Source: Cellulomonas flavigena DSM 20109
GTDB lineage: Bacteria > Actinomycetota > Actinomycetes > Actinomycetales > Cellulomonadaceae
DNA length: 64,000 nt
Reading direction: 5' to 3'
NCBI RefSeq assembly: GCF_000092865.1
Contig: NC_014151.1
Span: forward strand, 1,178,001-1,242,000
The translations under genes and the position numbers were made by a program. Below the pieces are notes generated by a model that was given only the letters and a program-made list of their open reading frames with translations, had not been told where the DNA came from and did not search any database. Positions 1 through 13,368 of this stretch are shown here, one piece after another (position 1 is the stretch's first letter; each line of letters opens with the position of its first letter).

Positions 1-622
1 CCAGGTCGCCGTCAAGGCGCGCGCGGCGGGCCCGCCCGAGGACGGCGTGTGGGCGCACCTGAAGTACGAGGGTGGCGTGCACCGCGTCCAGCGCGTGCCC
101 GTGACGGAGTCGCAGGGTCGGATCCACACGTCCGCCGCCGGCGTCATGGTGTTCCCCGAGGCCGACGACGACGGCGACGTCGACATCGACCAGAACGACC
201 TGCGCATCGACGTCTACCGCTCGTCGGGCCCCGGTGGCCAGTCGGTCAACACGACGGACTCCGCCGTGCGGATCACGCACGTGCCGACCGGGATCGTCGT
301 GTCGATGCAGAACGAGAAGTCCCAGCTGCAGAACCGTGAGCAGGCGATGCGCGTCCTGCGGGCGCGACTGCTCGCGGCGCGGCAGGAGGAGGCGGCCGCG
401 GCGGCGAGCGAGGCGCGGCGGTCCCAGGTGCGCACGGTGGACCGCTCGGAGCGGATCCGGACGTACAACTTCCCGGAGAACCGCATCGCCGACCACCGCA
501 CGGGCTACAAGGCGTACAACCTCGACCAGGTGCTCGACGGCGACCTCGGGCCCGTCATCGCGTCGGCGGTCGAGGCCGACGACGCGGCGCGTCTGGCGGC
601 CGCGGGCGGTGGCGTGGCGTGA
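1..622 (+). CDS. prfA: Peptide chain release factor 1, C-terminal part (cut by window edge)
   Basis: Class I release factor that recognises UAA and UAG in the ribosomal A site and triggers release of the finished protein. The reading frame is already open at base 2, so the N-terminal part lies outside the window. Visible are the [13 protein letters not shown] block of the catalytic domain and the GGQ motif (bases 233-241), whose glutamine is the substrate of the enzyme encoded next door. The C-terminal end looks complete. The stop overlaps the GTG start of prmC, so the factor and its methyltransferase are translationally coupled. Identity is certain from the motifs; only the start is unseen. 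Confidence 0.96.
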   Translation, partial: QVAVKARAAGPPEDGVWAHLKYEGGVHRVQRVPVTESQGRIHTSAAGVMVFPEADDDGDVDIDQNDLRIDVYRSSGPGGQSVNTTDSAVRITHVPTGIVVSMQNEKSQLQNREQAMRVLRARLLAARQEEAAAAASEARRSQVRTVDRSERIRTYNFPENRIADHRTGYKAYNLDQVLDGDLGPVIASAVEADDAARLAAAGGGVA

Positions 623-1533
623 GCGGCGTGGACGCCGGCCCCGGCCTGCGGGCGTACGTCGACGGCGCGGCCGCCGTCCTCACCGAGGCCGGCGTGCCCT
701 CGCCGCGGCACGACGCGCTCGCCCTGGCCGCGTACGCGCTGGGCCTGCCCCGCGTGGAGCCGGTCATGGCGCCGCCCCTGCCCGAGGGCTTCGCGGCGCA
801 GTACGCCGAGCTCGTCGAGCGGCGCCGCAGCCGCGAGCCGCTGCAGCACATCGTCGGTCACACCGTCTTCCGGTACGTGACGCTGCGCGTCGAGCCCGGC
901 GTGTTCGTGCCCCGGCCCGAGACCGAGACGGTCGCGCAGCTCGCGGTCGACGAGGCGGCGGCGGTGGCGGCCCGGGGCGGCAGTCCCCTCGTCGTCGACC
1001 TGTGCACGGGCACGGGCGCGATCGCCGTGTCCGTCGACACCGAGGTCGCCGCGAGCCGCGTCGTCGCCGTCGACCTCTCGGACGAGGCGGTCGGGCTCGC
1101 GCGCCACAACGCGGGCGCGGTCGCGAGCCGCGCCCTGCGCGTCGTGCAGGGCGACGTGCGCGATCCCGCGCTGCTCGCCGAGCTCGACGGCACGGTCGAC
1201 GTCGTCGTCTCCAACCCCCCGTACATCCCGCCCGACGCGGTGCCGCTGGACCCCGAGGTCCGCGACCACGACCCCGACCTCGCGCTCTACGGCGGGGGCT
1301 CCGACGGGCTCGACGTACCGCGCGCCGTGATCGCGGCGGCGGCGCGGCTGCTCGCGCCCGGCGGCCTGCTCGTCATGGAGCACGCCGAGGTGCAGGACGC
1401 CCAGGCGCGCGCGGCGGCCGCCGCCACCGGTGCGTTCGAGGACGTGCGCACCGTGCCGGACCTCACCGGCCGACCCCGGACCCTCGTCGCGCGGCGGATC
1501 GCGCGCGCGGTCGTGGGAGACTCGCCCGCGTGA
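619..1533 (+). CDS. prmC: Release factor glutamine N5-methyltransferase
   Basis: SAM-dependent enzyme that methylates the glutamine of the GGQ motif of release factors. The protein has 304 residues, slightly longer than the usual 275-290. It shows an N-terminal helical substrate-binding part, a SAM-binding segment ([14 protein letters not shown]) and the catalytic NPPY motif starting at N199. The GTG start overlaps the prfA stop (GTGA), the classical prfA-prmC arrangement. Its own stop overlaps the next GTG, so the chain continues without a gap. Confidence 0.95.
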   Translation: MSGVDAGPGLRAYVDGAAAVLTEAGVPSPRHDALALAAYALGLPRVEPVMAPPLPEGFAAQYAELVERRRSREPLQHIVGHTVFRYVTLRVEPGVFVPRPETETVAQLAVDEAAAVAARGGSPLVVDLCTGTGAIAVSVDTEVAASRVVAVDLSDEAVGLARHNAGAVASRALRVVQGDVRDPALLAELDGTVDVVVSNPPYIPPDAVPLDPEVRDHDPDLALYGGGSDGLDVPRAVIAAAARLLAPGGLLVMEHAEVQDAQARAAAAATGAFEDVRTVPDLTGRPRTLVARRIARAVVGDSPA

Positions 1534-2240
1534 GCCTCCCGCGCATCAAGGACGTCACCGACCCGGCGACCTGGGGCCCTGCCGTCGACGAGGCGGTCCA
1601 CGCCGTCGGTCGCGGCGAGCTGGTCGTCCTGCCCACCGACACCGTCTACGGCATCGGCGCCGACGCGTTCGACGCGCGGGCCGTCCAGGCCCTGCTCGAC
1701 GCCAAGGGGCGGGGGCGGCAGATGCCGCCGCCCGTCCTCATCCCGGACGTGCGGACCCTCGACGGCCTGGCCACCGACGTGCCGGACGCGGTCCGGGCGC
1801 TTGCGGAGACGTTCTGGCCCGGCGGCCTCACCGTGATCCTGCGGGCGCAGCCGTCGCTGGCGTGGGACCTGGGGGAGACGCACGGCACGGTCGCGCTGCG
1901 CATGCCGGACCACCCGGCCGCGCTCGCGCTGCTGCGGCGCACGGGCCCGCTCGCCGTCTCGAGCGCCAACCGCACGGGCCGGCCGGCGGCCACGACGGCC
2001 GCGGAGGCGCACGAGCAGCTCGGGGACGCGGTGGCCGTCTACCTGGACGGCGGGACGGCGCCCGGGGGAGTGGCCTCGACGATCGTCGACGCCACGGGCG
2101 ACGCGCTGCGCGTGGTGCGGCTCGGGGCGCTCGACCTCGCGACGCTCGCGACCGTGGCCCCGGTCATGGCGCCGCCTCCGCCGCCCGCGGCCGCCCCGGG
2201 GCCCACGCCGGGCGAGGGGTCGGGGACGCCCGCGTCGTGA
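1530..2240 (+). CDS. tsaC: L-threonylcarbamoyladenylate synthase (YrdC domain)
   Basis: Makes threonylcarbamoyl-AMP from threonine, bicarbonate and ATP, the first step of the t6A37 modification of ANN-decoding tRNAs. About 236 residues. The YrdC-type fold covers roughly residues 10-205, with the LPTDTVYGIG nucleotide-binding segment, a KGR motif and a conserved SSAN segment. The last 30 residues are proline and alanine rich and probably unstructured; there is no C-terminal Sua5 domain. The start is the GTG overlapping the prmC stop. This prfA-prmC-tsaC-wecA order is a familiar actinobacterial block before the ATP synthase operon. Confidence 0.93.
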   Translation: MSLPRIKDVTDPATWGPAVDEAVHAVGRGELVVLPTDTVYGIGADAFDARAVQALLDAKGRGRQMPPPVLIPDVRTLDGLATDVPDAVRALAETFWPGGLTVILRAQPSLAWDLGETHGTVALRMPDHPAALALLRRTGPLAVSSANRTGRPAATTAAEAHEQLGDAVAVYLDGGTAPGGVASTIVDATGDALRVVRLGALDLATLATVAPVMAPPPPPAAAPGPTPGEGSGTPAS

Positions 2241-3349
2241 GGACCTACCTGCTCGTCTCGATCATCGCCGCGGTCGTCAGCTACCTGACGACCCCGCTGG
2301 CCCGGTGGTGCGCGTTGCGCTGGGGCGCCATCACGGCGGTGCGCGACCGCGACGTGCACGCCGTGCCCACGCCCCGCCTCGGCGGCATGGCGATGTTCGC
2401 GGGCCTGCTGGTCGCGCTGCTCATCGGGTCGCAGATGCCCTTCCTGGAGCCGGTGTACGCCAACCCGCGGCCGATCTTCGGCATCGTCGGGGGAGCGGCG
2501 CTGGTGTGCGCGCTGGGTGTGGCGGACGACATCTACGACCTCGACTGGCTCACCAAGCTCATGGGCCAGGTGCTCGCCGCGGGCTTCCTGGCGTGGCAGG
2601 GCGTGCTGCTGTACCAGCTCCCGATCGGGGCCGTGCTCAGCGGATCGTCGCGCACCGCGGTCTTCGTCACCGTCGTCTCCGTCGTCGTGGCGATGAACGC
2701 GGTGAACTTCGTCGACGGGCTCGACGGGCTGGCCGCGGGGGTCCTGGCGATCGGCGGTGCCGCGTTCTTCGTCTACGCCTACCTGCTGACGACGGACACC
2801 AGCCGGGACGACTTCTCGAGCCTCGCGACCCTCGTCGTGGGGGTGCTCGTCGGGGCGTGCGTGGGCTTCCTGCCGCACAACCTGTACCCCGCGCGCATCT
2901 TCATGGGTGACTCCGGCTCGATGCTGCTCGGCTTCGTGATGGCCTCCGCGGCGATCGTCGTCACCGGGCAGATCGACCCCGCGGCCGTCGTCGACCGCGT
3001 GCAGTTCCCCGCCTACGTGCCGATCCTGCTGCCCGTCGCGGTGCTCGTGCTCCCGCTGCTCGACATGGGCCTGGCCATCGTGCGCCGGTTGCTGAAGGGG
3101 AAGAGCCCCTTCCACCCCGACCGGCTGCACCTGCACCACCGGCTGCTCGCGCTCGGCCACAGCCACCGCCGCGCGGTGCTCATCATGTACGTGTGGACGG
3201 CCGTGCTCGCCTTCGGCGTGGCCGCCCTGGCCGTCCTGTCGACCACCACCGTGCTCGTCGCGACCGGCGTCGGCGTGCTCGTCGCCACCGCCCTGACCCT
3301 CGGCCCGCTGCGCGGGCGCACCCCGACCTCCGTGGAGGCCCTGCCATGA
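2237..3349 (+). CDS. wecA: Undecaprenyl/decaprenyl-phosphate GlcNAc-1-phosphate transferase (WecA/MraY superfamily)
   Basis: Integral membrane enzyme that moves a HexNAc-1-phosphate from its UDP-sugar to a polyprenyl phosphate, starting cell-wall glycan linkage units. 370 residues with about ten or eleven hydrophobic helices. Signature motifs are present: DDIYDLDW with the metal-binding aspartates at 97-98, NFVDGLDGLAAG, MGDSGSM, and the cytoplasmic HPDRLHLHHRLL histidine loop. The GTG start overlaps the preceding stop. Being outside a dcw cluster and having the histidine loop favour WecA/TagO over MraY; the exact sugar is inferred. Confidence 0.92.
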   Translation: MRTYLLVSIIAAVVSYLTTPLARWCALRWGAITAVRDRDVHAVPTPRLGGMAMFAGLLVALLIGSQMPFLEPVYANPRPIFGIVGGAALVCALGVADDIYDLDWLTKLMGQVLAAGFLAWQGVLLYQLPIGAVLSGSSRTAVFVTVVSVVVAMNAVNFVDGLDGLAAGVLAIGGAAFFVYAYLLTTDTSRDDFSSLATLVVGVLVGACVGFLPHNLYPARIFMGDSGSMLLGFVMASAAIVVTGQIDPAAVVDRVQFPAYVPILLPVAVLVLPLLDMGLAIVRRLLKGKSPFHPDRLHLHHRLLALGHSHRRAVLIMYVWTAVLAFGVAALAVLSTTTVLVATGVGVLVATALTLGPLRGRTPTSVEALP

Positions 3350-3789
3350 CGACCGACCCGACGACCCCGGCGCCCGACCCCACGGCCGCCGTCTTCCGCC
3401 GGGCGCTGCGGGACACCGCGCTGCTGCTGGGCACGTTGGCGGTCCTCGGCATCGGCGTCGGTGCGTTGGTCGCCGGCCTGCCGGGAGTGTGGGGCGCGCT
3501 CGTGGGCGTCGGCCTCGCGCTGGTGTTCTCCGGCACGACCGTGGTCGCGATGCTCCGCACGCTGCACTCACCTCCGCACACCATGGCGGCTGTGGTGATG
3601 GGCACGTGGCTCGCCAAGGTGCTCGTCGTGGTGGTGGTGCTCGCCGTGCTGCGTGACCAGGACTTCTACTCCCGCGGGGTGCTGGCGGCAGTGCTCGCCC
3701 TGGGGGTCGTGGGGTCCGCCTTCCTCGACTACCGGGCGGTCGCCAACGGGCGTGTGCCGTACGTCGAGCCGGGTGCCGGCGGACGGTGA
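3346..3789 (+). CDS. Small AtpI-like membrane protein upstream of ATP synthase
   Basis: 147 residues with four predicted membrane segments and a short charged N-terminus. The ATG overlaps the wecA stop (ATGA). Position directly before atpB is where atpI, an assembly or magnesium-supply factor of the Fo sector, normally lies, and the four-helix layout fits. Sequence similarity to AtpI cannot be judged by eye, so this is a positional assignment. It is translated with the upstream genes; the 141-bp gap to atpB suggests the ATP synthase genes also have their own promoter. Confidence 0.75.
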   Translation: MTTDPTTPAPDPTAAVFRRALRDTALLLGTLAVLGIGVGALVAGLPGVWGALVGVGLALVFSGTTVVAMLRTLHSPPHTMAAVVMGTWLAKVLVVVVVLAVLRDQDFYSRGVLAAVLALGVVGSAFLDYRAVANGRVPYVEPGAGGR

Positions 3790-3843
3790 CCTGCATCACC
3801 ACATCCGGCGGCCGGGAGGGCCGGACCTAGGTCACCCATGGGT

Positions 3844-3849
3844 TAGGCT
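3844..3849 (+). promoter_or_regulatory. Possible -10 box for the atp operon
   Basis: TAGGCT fits the actinobacterial TAnnnT pattern and lies 80 bp before the likely atpB start, in the only sizeable gap of the region. The -35 region (near 3821-3826) is poor, so this is a weak candidate. Confidence 0.3.
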
Positions 3850-3930
3850 TCCACCATCCACGACGGCCAGGTGCTGCCGGTGTGCCCGCGACGAGGCGGC
3901 ACCGCCGCATCACGACCACAGGAGACCGCC

Positions 3931-4737
3931 CTGTCCAGCATCGCGACGACCATGCCGCTCGCCGCGGACGAGAACGTCTTCCACACGCCCTCGATCGCCG
4001 ACTTCTTCCCGCACCCGGTGCTGCTCGAGGGGACCTTCCTCGAGTTCAACCGGATGCAGCTCGTGCGCATCGTCGCCGCGATCGTCCTGGTGACGATCAT
4101 GGTGATCGCGGCCCGTCGCGCGAAGCTCGTGCCCCGCCGCGGCCAGAACGTCGCCGAGCTCCTGCTGGACTTCGTCCGCGTCAACGTCGCTGAGGACATC
4201 ATCGGCAAGGAGAAGGCGCACAAGTACGTCGCGCTGCTCACGACGATCTTCTTCGCGATCCTCGCGTTCAACCTCACGGGCATCATCCCGGGCCTCAACA
4301 TCGCCGGGACCTCGCTCATCGGCCTGCCGGTCATGCTCGCACTGTGGGTGTACGTCATGTACCTCGGCGCCGGCATCCGCGCGCACGGGCTGGGGGGGTT
4401 CCTCAAGTCGAGCCTCTTCCCGCCCGGCGTGCCGCCGTTCCTCTACGTGCTGCTGACGCCGGTCGAGTTCCTCACCGTGTTCATCCTGCGCCCGGTGACG
4501 CTGGCCGTGCGACTCATGGCCAACATGGTCGCGGGTCACCTCATGCTCGTGCTCTGCTTCGCCGCGACGGACTTCTTCGTCCGGTCGATGTCGGGCATGA
4601 CCGTGTTCGCCGTCCCCAGCCTGCTCGGCGGCTTCGCGATCACCCTCTTCGAGGTCTTCGTCGCGGCGCTGCAGGCCTACATCTTCGTGGTGCTCGCGGC
4701 TGTCTACATCAGCCTGTCGATCTCCGAAGAGCACTGA
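3931..4737 (+). CDS. atpB: F1Fo ATP synthase subunit a
   Basis: Fo stator subunit that forms the proton half-channels facing the c-ring. Five or six hydrophobic helices; the essential arginine is in LAVRLMANMVAGH (R194 counted from the start used here). About 268 residues. I chose CTG at 3931 because AGGAG lies six bases before it, whereas the first ATG (3952) has no ribosome-binding site nearby. The ATG start would shorten the protein by seven residues and is the alternative an automatic annotation might use. First gene of the atpBEFHAGDC operon. Confidence 0.93.
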   Translation: MSSIATTMPLAADENVFHTPSIADFFPHPVLLEGTFLEFNRMQLVRIVAAIVLVTIMVIAARRAKLVPRRGQNVAELLLDFVRVNVAEDIIGKEKAHKYVALLTTIFFAILAFNLTGIIPGLNIAGTSLIGLPVMLALWVYVMYLGAGIRAHGLGGFLKSSLFPPGVPPFLYVLLTPVEFLTVFILRPVTLAVRLMANMVAGHLMLVLCFAATDFFVRSMSGMTVFAVPSLLGGFAITLFEVFVAALQAYIFVVLAAVYISLSISEEH

Positions 4738-4771
4738 CACCACCCCCGCGGGGTCGTGGTCCCGCACGTAG

Positions 4772-5645
<874 letters not shown>

Positions 5646-5646
<1 letters not shown>

Positions 5647-6458
5647 TGCGCGGGACCAGTCGCGCCTCCCTGCAGGTGGTGGAGAACCGGTTCGCTCCGG
5701 TGATCCGTGCCGCCGGCAGCCAGGCACGCACCGTCGGCGAGGAGCTGTTCGCGCTCGTCGACGCGCTCGACTCGTCGGGATCGCTGCGTCGCACGCTCGC
5801 GGACCCGTCGCTCGCGGGTGAGCCCAAGAGCGCGCTGGTCGCGCGGCTCCTCGACGGTGCGGACTCCCGCACCGTCGAGATCGCGCAGGCGCTCGTGGCC
5901 TCCCGGTGGTCGGCGGACGCCGACCTCACGGAGGCGACCGAGCGCCTGGCGTTCGTGGCCCTGCTGACGTCGGCCGAGGCCGACGGCACGCTCGTGCAGG
6001 TGGAGGAGGAGCTGTTCGCGGTGACGCGGGCGCTCGCCGGGCAGCGCGAGGTGCGCCGCGCGCTGCAGGACGACACCTATCCCGCGCAGGCGCGCGGTTC
6101 CCTGGCCGAGCAGCTGCTCGGCGGTCAGGGCACCCCCGTCACGCGTGCGGTCGTGCGACGCGCCGCGGCCGCTCCGCGCGGGCGTCGGTTCGTCACCACG
6201 CTGCAGCACGTCGGCGACGTCGTCGCCGAGCTGCGCAGCCGCGAGGTGGCCACCGTCGTCTCGGCCTCGCCGCTCACCGCGGCGCAGACCGGCCGCCTCA
6301 CGGACCTGCTGGGCCGCGCGCTCGGCCGGGCCGTCCAGGTCAACGTCGTCGTCCAGCCCGACGTCGTCGGGGGTCTGCGCGTGCAGGCCGGCCCCGACGT
6401 CATCGACGCGACCGTCCTGTCCCGACTCGCCGACGCCCGCCGGCAGCTGGCCGGCTGA
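5646..6458 (+). CDS. atpH: F1Fo ATP synthase subunit delta
   Basis: Connects the peripheral stalk to the top of the F1 alpha3beta3 head. 270 residues, much longer than the roughly 180 of E. coli delta but normal for Actinobacteria, which carry an extended N-terminal helical domain. The C-terminal segment around [15 protein letters not shown] is the recognisable OSCP/delta signature. TGATG overlap with atpF. Confidence 0.94.
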
Positions 6459-6526
6459 CACCGCCGGACCCCGGCCCCACGACACACCGCACGCGCGAGA
6501 CGCGTGCGTCAGATGAGGAGAACGCC

Positions 6527-8155
<1,629 letters not shown>

Positions 8156-8157
8156 GC

Positions 8158-9054
8158 ATGGCGGGTCAGCAGCGCGTCTACAAGGCGCGGATCAAGAGCA
8201 CCCAGTCGCTCAAGAAGATGTTCCGCGCCCAGGAGCTCATCGCGGCCTCGCGCATCGGCAAGGCGCGTGACCGGGTCGCCATGGCGACGCCGTACTCGCG
8301 CGCGATCACGCGTGCCGTGTCGGCGGTCGCCACGCACTCGGACGTGTCGCACCCGTTCCTCGTGGAGCGGGACGACACGAAGCGCGTCGCGGTGCTCGTC
8401 ATCGCGTCGGACCGTGGCATGGCGGGCGCCTACTCGGCGAGCGTCATCCGCGAGACCGAGCGGCTCGTGCAGCGCCTGGAGTCCGAGGGCAAGGAGGTGG
8501 CGCTCTACGTCTCCGGGCGCCGCGCCGTCGCCTACTACACCTTCCGCCAGCGGGAGCTCGCGGGGCAGTGGAGCGGGTTCTCCGACGCGCCGACGCCCGA
8601 GGTCGCCGACGAGATCGCGGACACGCTCCTGACGGCGTTCCGTGCACCGGCGGACGAGGGTGGCGTGGGCGAGGTCCATGTCGTCTTCACCCAGTTCGTC
8701 AACATGGTCACGCAGCGCCCCCGGGTGATCCGGATGCTGCCGCTCGAGGTCGTCGAGGGCGTCGCGCCCGCAGGCGAGCACGACGCGCTGCCGCTGTACG
8801 AGTTCGAGCCGAGCCCCGAGGACGTGCTGGACGCGCTGCTGCCGCGCTACGTGCGCACGCGCATCTACGCCAACCTCCTGCAGGCGGCGGCCTCCGAGCT
8901 CGCCGCGCGCCAGCGGGCCATGCACACGGCCACGGACAACGCCGAGGACCTCATCCGCACCTACACGCGACTGGCCAACCAGGCGCGTCAGGGCGAGATC
9001 ACCCAGGAGATCAGCGAGATCGTGTCGGGCGCCGACGCTCTCGCGTCCGCCTGA
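8158..9054 (+). CDS. atpG: F1Fo ATP synthase subunit gamma
   Basis: Central rotor shaft that couples c-ring rotation to catalysis. 298 residues with the N-terminal [20 protein letters not shown] coiled-coil segment and the C-terminal [17 protein letters not shown] helix that form the shaft. The ATG start immediately follows atpA. Confidence 0.96.
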   Translation: MAGQQRVYKARIKSTQSLKKMFRAQELIAASRIGKARDRVAMATPYSRAITRAVSAVATHSDVSHPFLVERDDTKRVAVLVIASDRGMAGAYSASVIRETERLVQRLESEGKEVALYVSGRRAVAYYTFRQRELAGQWSGFSDAPTPEVADEIADTLLTAFRAPADEGGVGEVHVVFTQFVNMVTQRPRVIRMLPLEVVEGVAPAGEHDALPLYEFEPSPEDVLDALLPRYVRTRIYANLLQAAASELAARQRAMHTATDNAEDLIRTYTRLANQARQGEITQEISEIVSGADALASA

Positions 9055-10608
<1,554 letters not shown>

Positions 10609-10656
10609 GCCTGCGGGCACTGACGGCGTACCCCACGGACTCCAGGAGGCAGCACG

Positions 10657-10941
10657 GTGGCACAGCTCGAGGTCGACGTCGTGGCGGCGGGCGGCAAGGT
10701 CTGGTCCGGCGCCGCGCGCCAGGTGTCGGCGCCTGCCGCCGACGGTGACATCGGCATCCTCGCCGGGCACACCCCGATCCTGTCGGTGCTGCGGCCCGGC
10801 TCGGTGCGGGTGGTTCCTGCCGGCGGTGGCGCGCCGCTGTCCTGGCACGTCGACGGCGGGTTCCTGTCGGTCGACTCGGACCAGGTGACGGTGGTGGTCG
10901 ACTCGGTCACGTCGGCGGGCACCGCCGCGGCCGGGCACTGA
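10657..10941 (+). CDS. atpC: F1Fo ATP synthase subunit epsilon
   Basis: Rotor foot subunit that can hold the enzyme in an inhibited state. Only 94 residues: the N-terminal beta-sandwich (GDIGILAGHTPILSVL) is intact but the C-terminal two-helix inhibitory arm is almost absent, as in other actinobacterial epsilon subunits. GTG start after CAGGAGG. Last gene of the operon. Confidence 0.93.
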   Translation: MAQLEVDVVAAGGKVWSGAARQVSAPAADGDIGILAGHTPILSVLRPGSVRVVPAGGGAPLSWHVDGGFLSVDSDQVTVVVDSVTSAGTAAAGH

Positions 10942-10971
10942 CGCGGACGACGGCGGCGTGGAGGTCGCGGC

Positions 10972-11418
10972 GTGAGCGGTGCGGCAGGGGTCGCCGTCGT
11001 CGTGGCGTCGTTGCTCGCCGCCGTCGTCGTCGTGGCGGGTCTGTGGCTCTCGCGCACACGCACGCTGTCGCGGCGCGTCGGGGCGTTCCAGTGCATCCTC
11101 GTGGAGCTGCACCGGGGTGAGTCGTCGGCCGCGCGCGGCGTGGGCCAGTACGGCTCGATGACGCTCTACTGGTGGCGCCGCTACTCGATCGTCCCGCGTC
11201 CGGCCCGCGTGTGGTCGCGCAGCAGCATCGAGGTGCTCGAGCGTACGGTGCTGCCGTTGGTCGCGGGTCGACCCCAGGCCGTCGTCGCGCGCTGCCGGGT
11301 CGTCCCGTCCTCGGGCGGGCCGTCGAGGGAGATCACGCTGCAGATGTCCGCCGACGCCTACGCCGGGTTCACGTCGTGGCTCGAGGCCACGCCGTCCCGG
11401 GTCGGCAGGGTCATCTGA
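10972..11418 (+). CDS. DUF2550 family membrane-anchored protein
   Basis: 148 residues. One N-terminal membrane helix (about 4-24) is followed by a cytoplasmic domain rich in arginine with the [24 protein letters not shown] and [14 protein letters not shown] segments typical of DUF2550. This family is found almost only in Actinobacteria next to atpC and nucS, and the position agrees. Function is unknown. GTG start 30 bases after atpC, probably the same transcript. Confidence 0.85.
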   Translation: MSGAAGVAVVVASLLAAVVVVAGLWLSRTRTLSRRVGAFQCILVELHRGESSAARGVGQYGSMTLYWWRRYSIVPRPARVWSRSSIEVLERTVLPLVAGRPQAVVARCRVVPSSGGPSREITLQMSADAYAGFTSWLEATPSRVGRVI

Positions 11419-11471
11419 CGCCCTGCGCCGGCCGCCGCCACCGCAACCGCAGCAACTGGAGGAGAGCGCGC

Positions 11472-12167
11472 ATGCGCCTGGTCGTCGCCGAGTGCGCCGC
11501 GCGGTACACGGGACGGCTGTCGGCCCACCTGCCGCGCGCCCGTCGCCTGGTCGTCGTCAAGGCTGACGGGTCGGTGCTCCTGCACTCGGACGGCGGCTCG
11601 TACAAGCCGCTGAACTGGATGAGCCCGCCCTGCACGCTCGCGGTCGGGGAGCCCGACGACGAGCAGCGTGCCGCCGGGATCACGCAGGTGTGGACGGTGC
11701 AGCACGCCAAGTCCGACGACCGGCTGGTCGTCGACCTGTACGACGTGCACCACGACTCCGCGCACGACCTGGGTGTCGACCCCGGCCTGGTGAAGGACGG
11801 CGTCGAGGCGCACCTGCAGGAGCTCCTCGCGGCGCAGATCGCTCTCCTGGGCACCGGGCACACGCTCGTGCGCCGGGAGTACCCGACCGCGATCGGGCCC
11901 GTCGACATCCTCGCGAAGGGTCCCGACGGCGGCACCGTCGCCGTGGAGATCAAGCGGCGGGGCGACATCGACGGTGTCGAGCAGCTCACGCGGTACCTCG
12001 AGCTGCTCAACCGCGACCCGCTGCTGAAGCCGGTGCGCGGCGTCTTCGCCGCCCAGGAGATCAAGCCGCAGGCCCGCGTGCTCGCGGTGGACCGCGGGAT
12101 CTCCTGCCTCGTCCTGGACTACGACGCGATGAAGGGTGTCGACGACGTCGACTCGCGGCTGTTCTGA
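11472..12167 (+). CDS. nucS: Mismatch-specific endonuclease NucS/EndoMS
   Basis: Endonuclease that cuts both strands at certain mismatches and provides mismatch correction in Actinobacteria that lack MutS/MutL. 231 residues. The N-terminal beta-rich dimerisation domain starts [20 protein letters not shown]. The C-terminal RecB-like nuclease domain has the DIL...[21 protein letters not shown] active-site region with E159 and the following lysine. ATG at 11472 with GGAGAG upstream. The extreme C-terminus (DVDSRLF) resembles the sliding-clamp binding tail known in the family; clamp binding here is inferred. Confidence 0.94.
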   Translation: MRLVVAECAARYTGRLSAHLPRARRLVVVKADGSVLLHSDGGSYKPLNWMSPPCTLAVGEPDDEQRAAGITQVWTVQHAKSDDRLVVDLYDVHHDSAHDLGVDPGLVKDGVEAHLQELLAAQIALLGTGHTLVRREYPTAIGPVDILAKGPDGGTVAVEIKRRGDIDGVEQLTRYLELLNRDPLLKPVRGVFAAQEIKPQARVLAVDRGISCLVLDYDAMKGVDDVDSRLF

Positions 12168-12187
12168 CGGGGGGCGGCCTGGCGGCT

Positions 12188-12214
12188 TGAACATGTTCAA
12201 CCAAACATGTTCAC
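12188..12214. promoter_or_regulatory. Tandem palindromes, probable TetR-family operator
   Basis: TTGAACATGTTCAA (12188-12201) is a perfect 14-bp palindrome. A second, shorter copy with the AACATGTT core lies at 12205-12212. The two centres are 14 bp apart, and the pair sits 46 bp before the regulator start, where an autoregulatory operator is expected. Its A+T-rich sequence stands out from the surroundings. Confidence 0.6.
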
Positions 12215-12259
12215 TCGGGGTATGAGCCCTCGACGCACCCTGCACGCGGCGGTGGCCGC

Positions 12260-12922
12260 GTGAGCCCGCGGCGGTCCGCGGAGGAGACCCGCGAGCTGAT
12301 CCGCGCCACCGCGCTGCGTCTCTTCCGCGAGCGGGGGTACGACGCGACGACGATGCGCGTCGTCGCGCAGGAGGCCGGAGTGGCGGTCGGGAACGCCTAC
12401 CACCACTTCGGCTCCAAGGACGACCTCGTGCAGGAGCTCTACCGCGAGGTCAACCGCGAGCACGCCGAGCGGGTGCGGCCCCTGCTCGCCGACGGCGGCG
12501 ACCTGGCGCACCGCCTGCGTCTCGTGTGGCACGCGGTGGTCGACGTCTTCGCGCCGTACCACCGGTTCGGGGTCGAGTCGATCGGTGCCGCGATCCGGCC
12601 GGGCTCGCCCGCGAGCCCGTTCTCGGCATCGTCCGCGGCGACGGCCGAGCACAGCCTGGCGCTGTTCCGCGAGGTGGTCGAGGGTGCGCGTCCCGCGGTG
12701 CCCGCGGCGCTCCGCCGGGACCTGCCCGAGCTCCTGTGGCTCGCGCAGCTGGGCCTGACGGTGTTCTGGGTCCACGACCCGAGCCCTGGCGCGCGTCGGA
12801 CGCACGCTCTCGTCGACGGGGCCGCGCCGCTCGTCGCACGGCTCGTGGGGCTCGCGCGGCTCCCGGTCGCCTCCGGTCTGGCGCAGGACGCGCTGCGCCT
12901 CGTCGCGTCGGTGCGGTCGTGA
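12260..12922 (+). CDS. TetR family transcriptional regulator
   Basis: 220 residues. N-terminal TetR helix-turn-helix at about 8-55 (ETRELIRATALRLFRERGYDA, then VAQEAGVAVGNAYHHFGSKDDLV). The rest is a helical ligand domain without a recognisable ligand signature. The GTG at 12260 puts the helix-turn-helix at the usual distance from the N-terminus. It probably represses its own transcript through the palindromes just upstream, and the overlapping membrane gene is its likeliest target. Ligand unknown. Confidence 0.9.
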   Translation: MSPRRSAEETRELIRATALRLFRERGYDATTMRVVAQEAGVAVGNAYHHFGSKDDLVQELYREVNREHAERVRPLLADGGDLAHRLRLVWHAVVDVFAPYHRFGVESIGAAIRPGSPASPFSASSAATAEHSLALFREVVEGARPAVPAALRRDLPELLWLAQLGLTVFWVHDPSPGARRTHALVDGAAPLVARLVGLARLPVASGLAQDALRLVASVRS

Positions 12923-13359
12923 CGCGGCTGTGGACCGTGCCGGCCGTCGCAGGCGTCGTGGCGGCGGTGCTGACGGTGTGGCTGGTGCGGGCGTGCCAGG
13001 TGCTGGCGGCCGACGGCTGGGGTGCGACGGTCGTCACCGCTCCGACGCTGCTGCTCGTCTACGCCGCGGGTCCGGCGGTGCTCTGTGCGGTGCCGCTGGT
13101 GCTGATCGCGCGTACGGTGCTCGGCCGCGCGGGCAGGTCGCTGCCGGTGCACGCGGGTCTCGGTCTGCTCTGCGGTCTGCTCGTCGGCGTCGTGCAGACC
13201 GGCGTGCTGCTGTCGTCCTGGCCGTGGCAGGTCGGCGGGGTCGCTGACGAGCTCATCGGCCTGCCCGCGCTCGGCGGGCTCGTGGGCGGCGTGGTCGCCG
13301 GCCTCGTCGCCCGCCGCCTGGACGCGTCGGAGCGCCCTGGCCGTCCCGACGCGTGCTGA
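12919..13359 (+). CDS. Small four-helix membrane protein, co-transcribed with TetR regulator
   Basis: 146 residues with about four hydrophobic segments, glycine and valine rich, and no motif I recognise. The GTG overlaps the TetR stop (GTGA), so the two are translationally coupled. It faces the LamG gene tail to tail with nine bases between the stops. Function unknown; membership in the TetR-controlled unit is the only useful clue. Confidence 0.8.
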   Translation: MTRLWTVPAVAGVVAAVLTVWLVRACQVLAADGWGATVVTAPTLLLVYAAGPAVLCAVPLVLIARTVLGRAGRSLPVHAGLGLLCGLLVGVVQTGVLLSSWPWQVGGVADELIGLPALGGLVGGVVAGLVARRLDASERPGRPDAC

Positions 13360-13368
13360 CGGCGGGGC

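Noticed and set aside
2039-3802. A long minus-strand open frame opposite tsaC/wecA
   Set aside because: Arginine, proline and histidine rich composition without domains; complementary strand of clear genes.
12223-12262. An ATG coding MSPRR upstream of the TetR gene, echoing the MSPRR of the real start
   Set aside because: It is in another frame (37 bases away) and runs on as a shadow frame. The similarity is probably chance, although a small duplication cannot be excluded.
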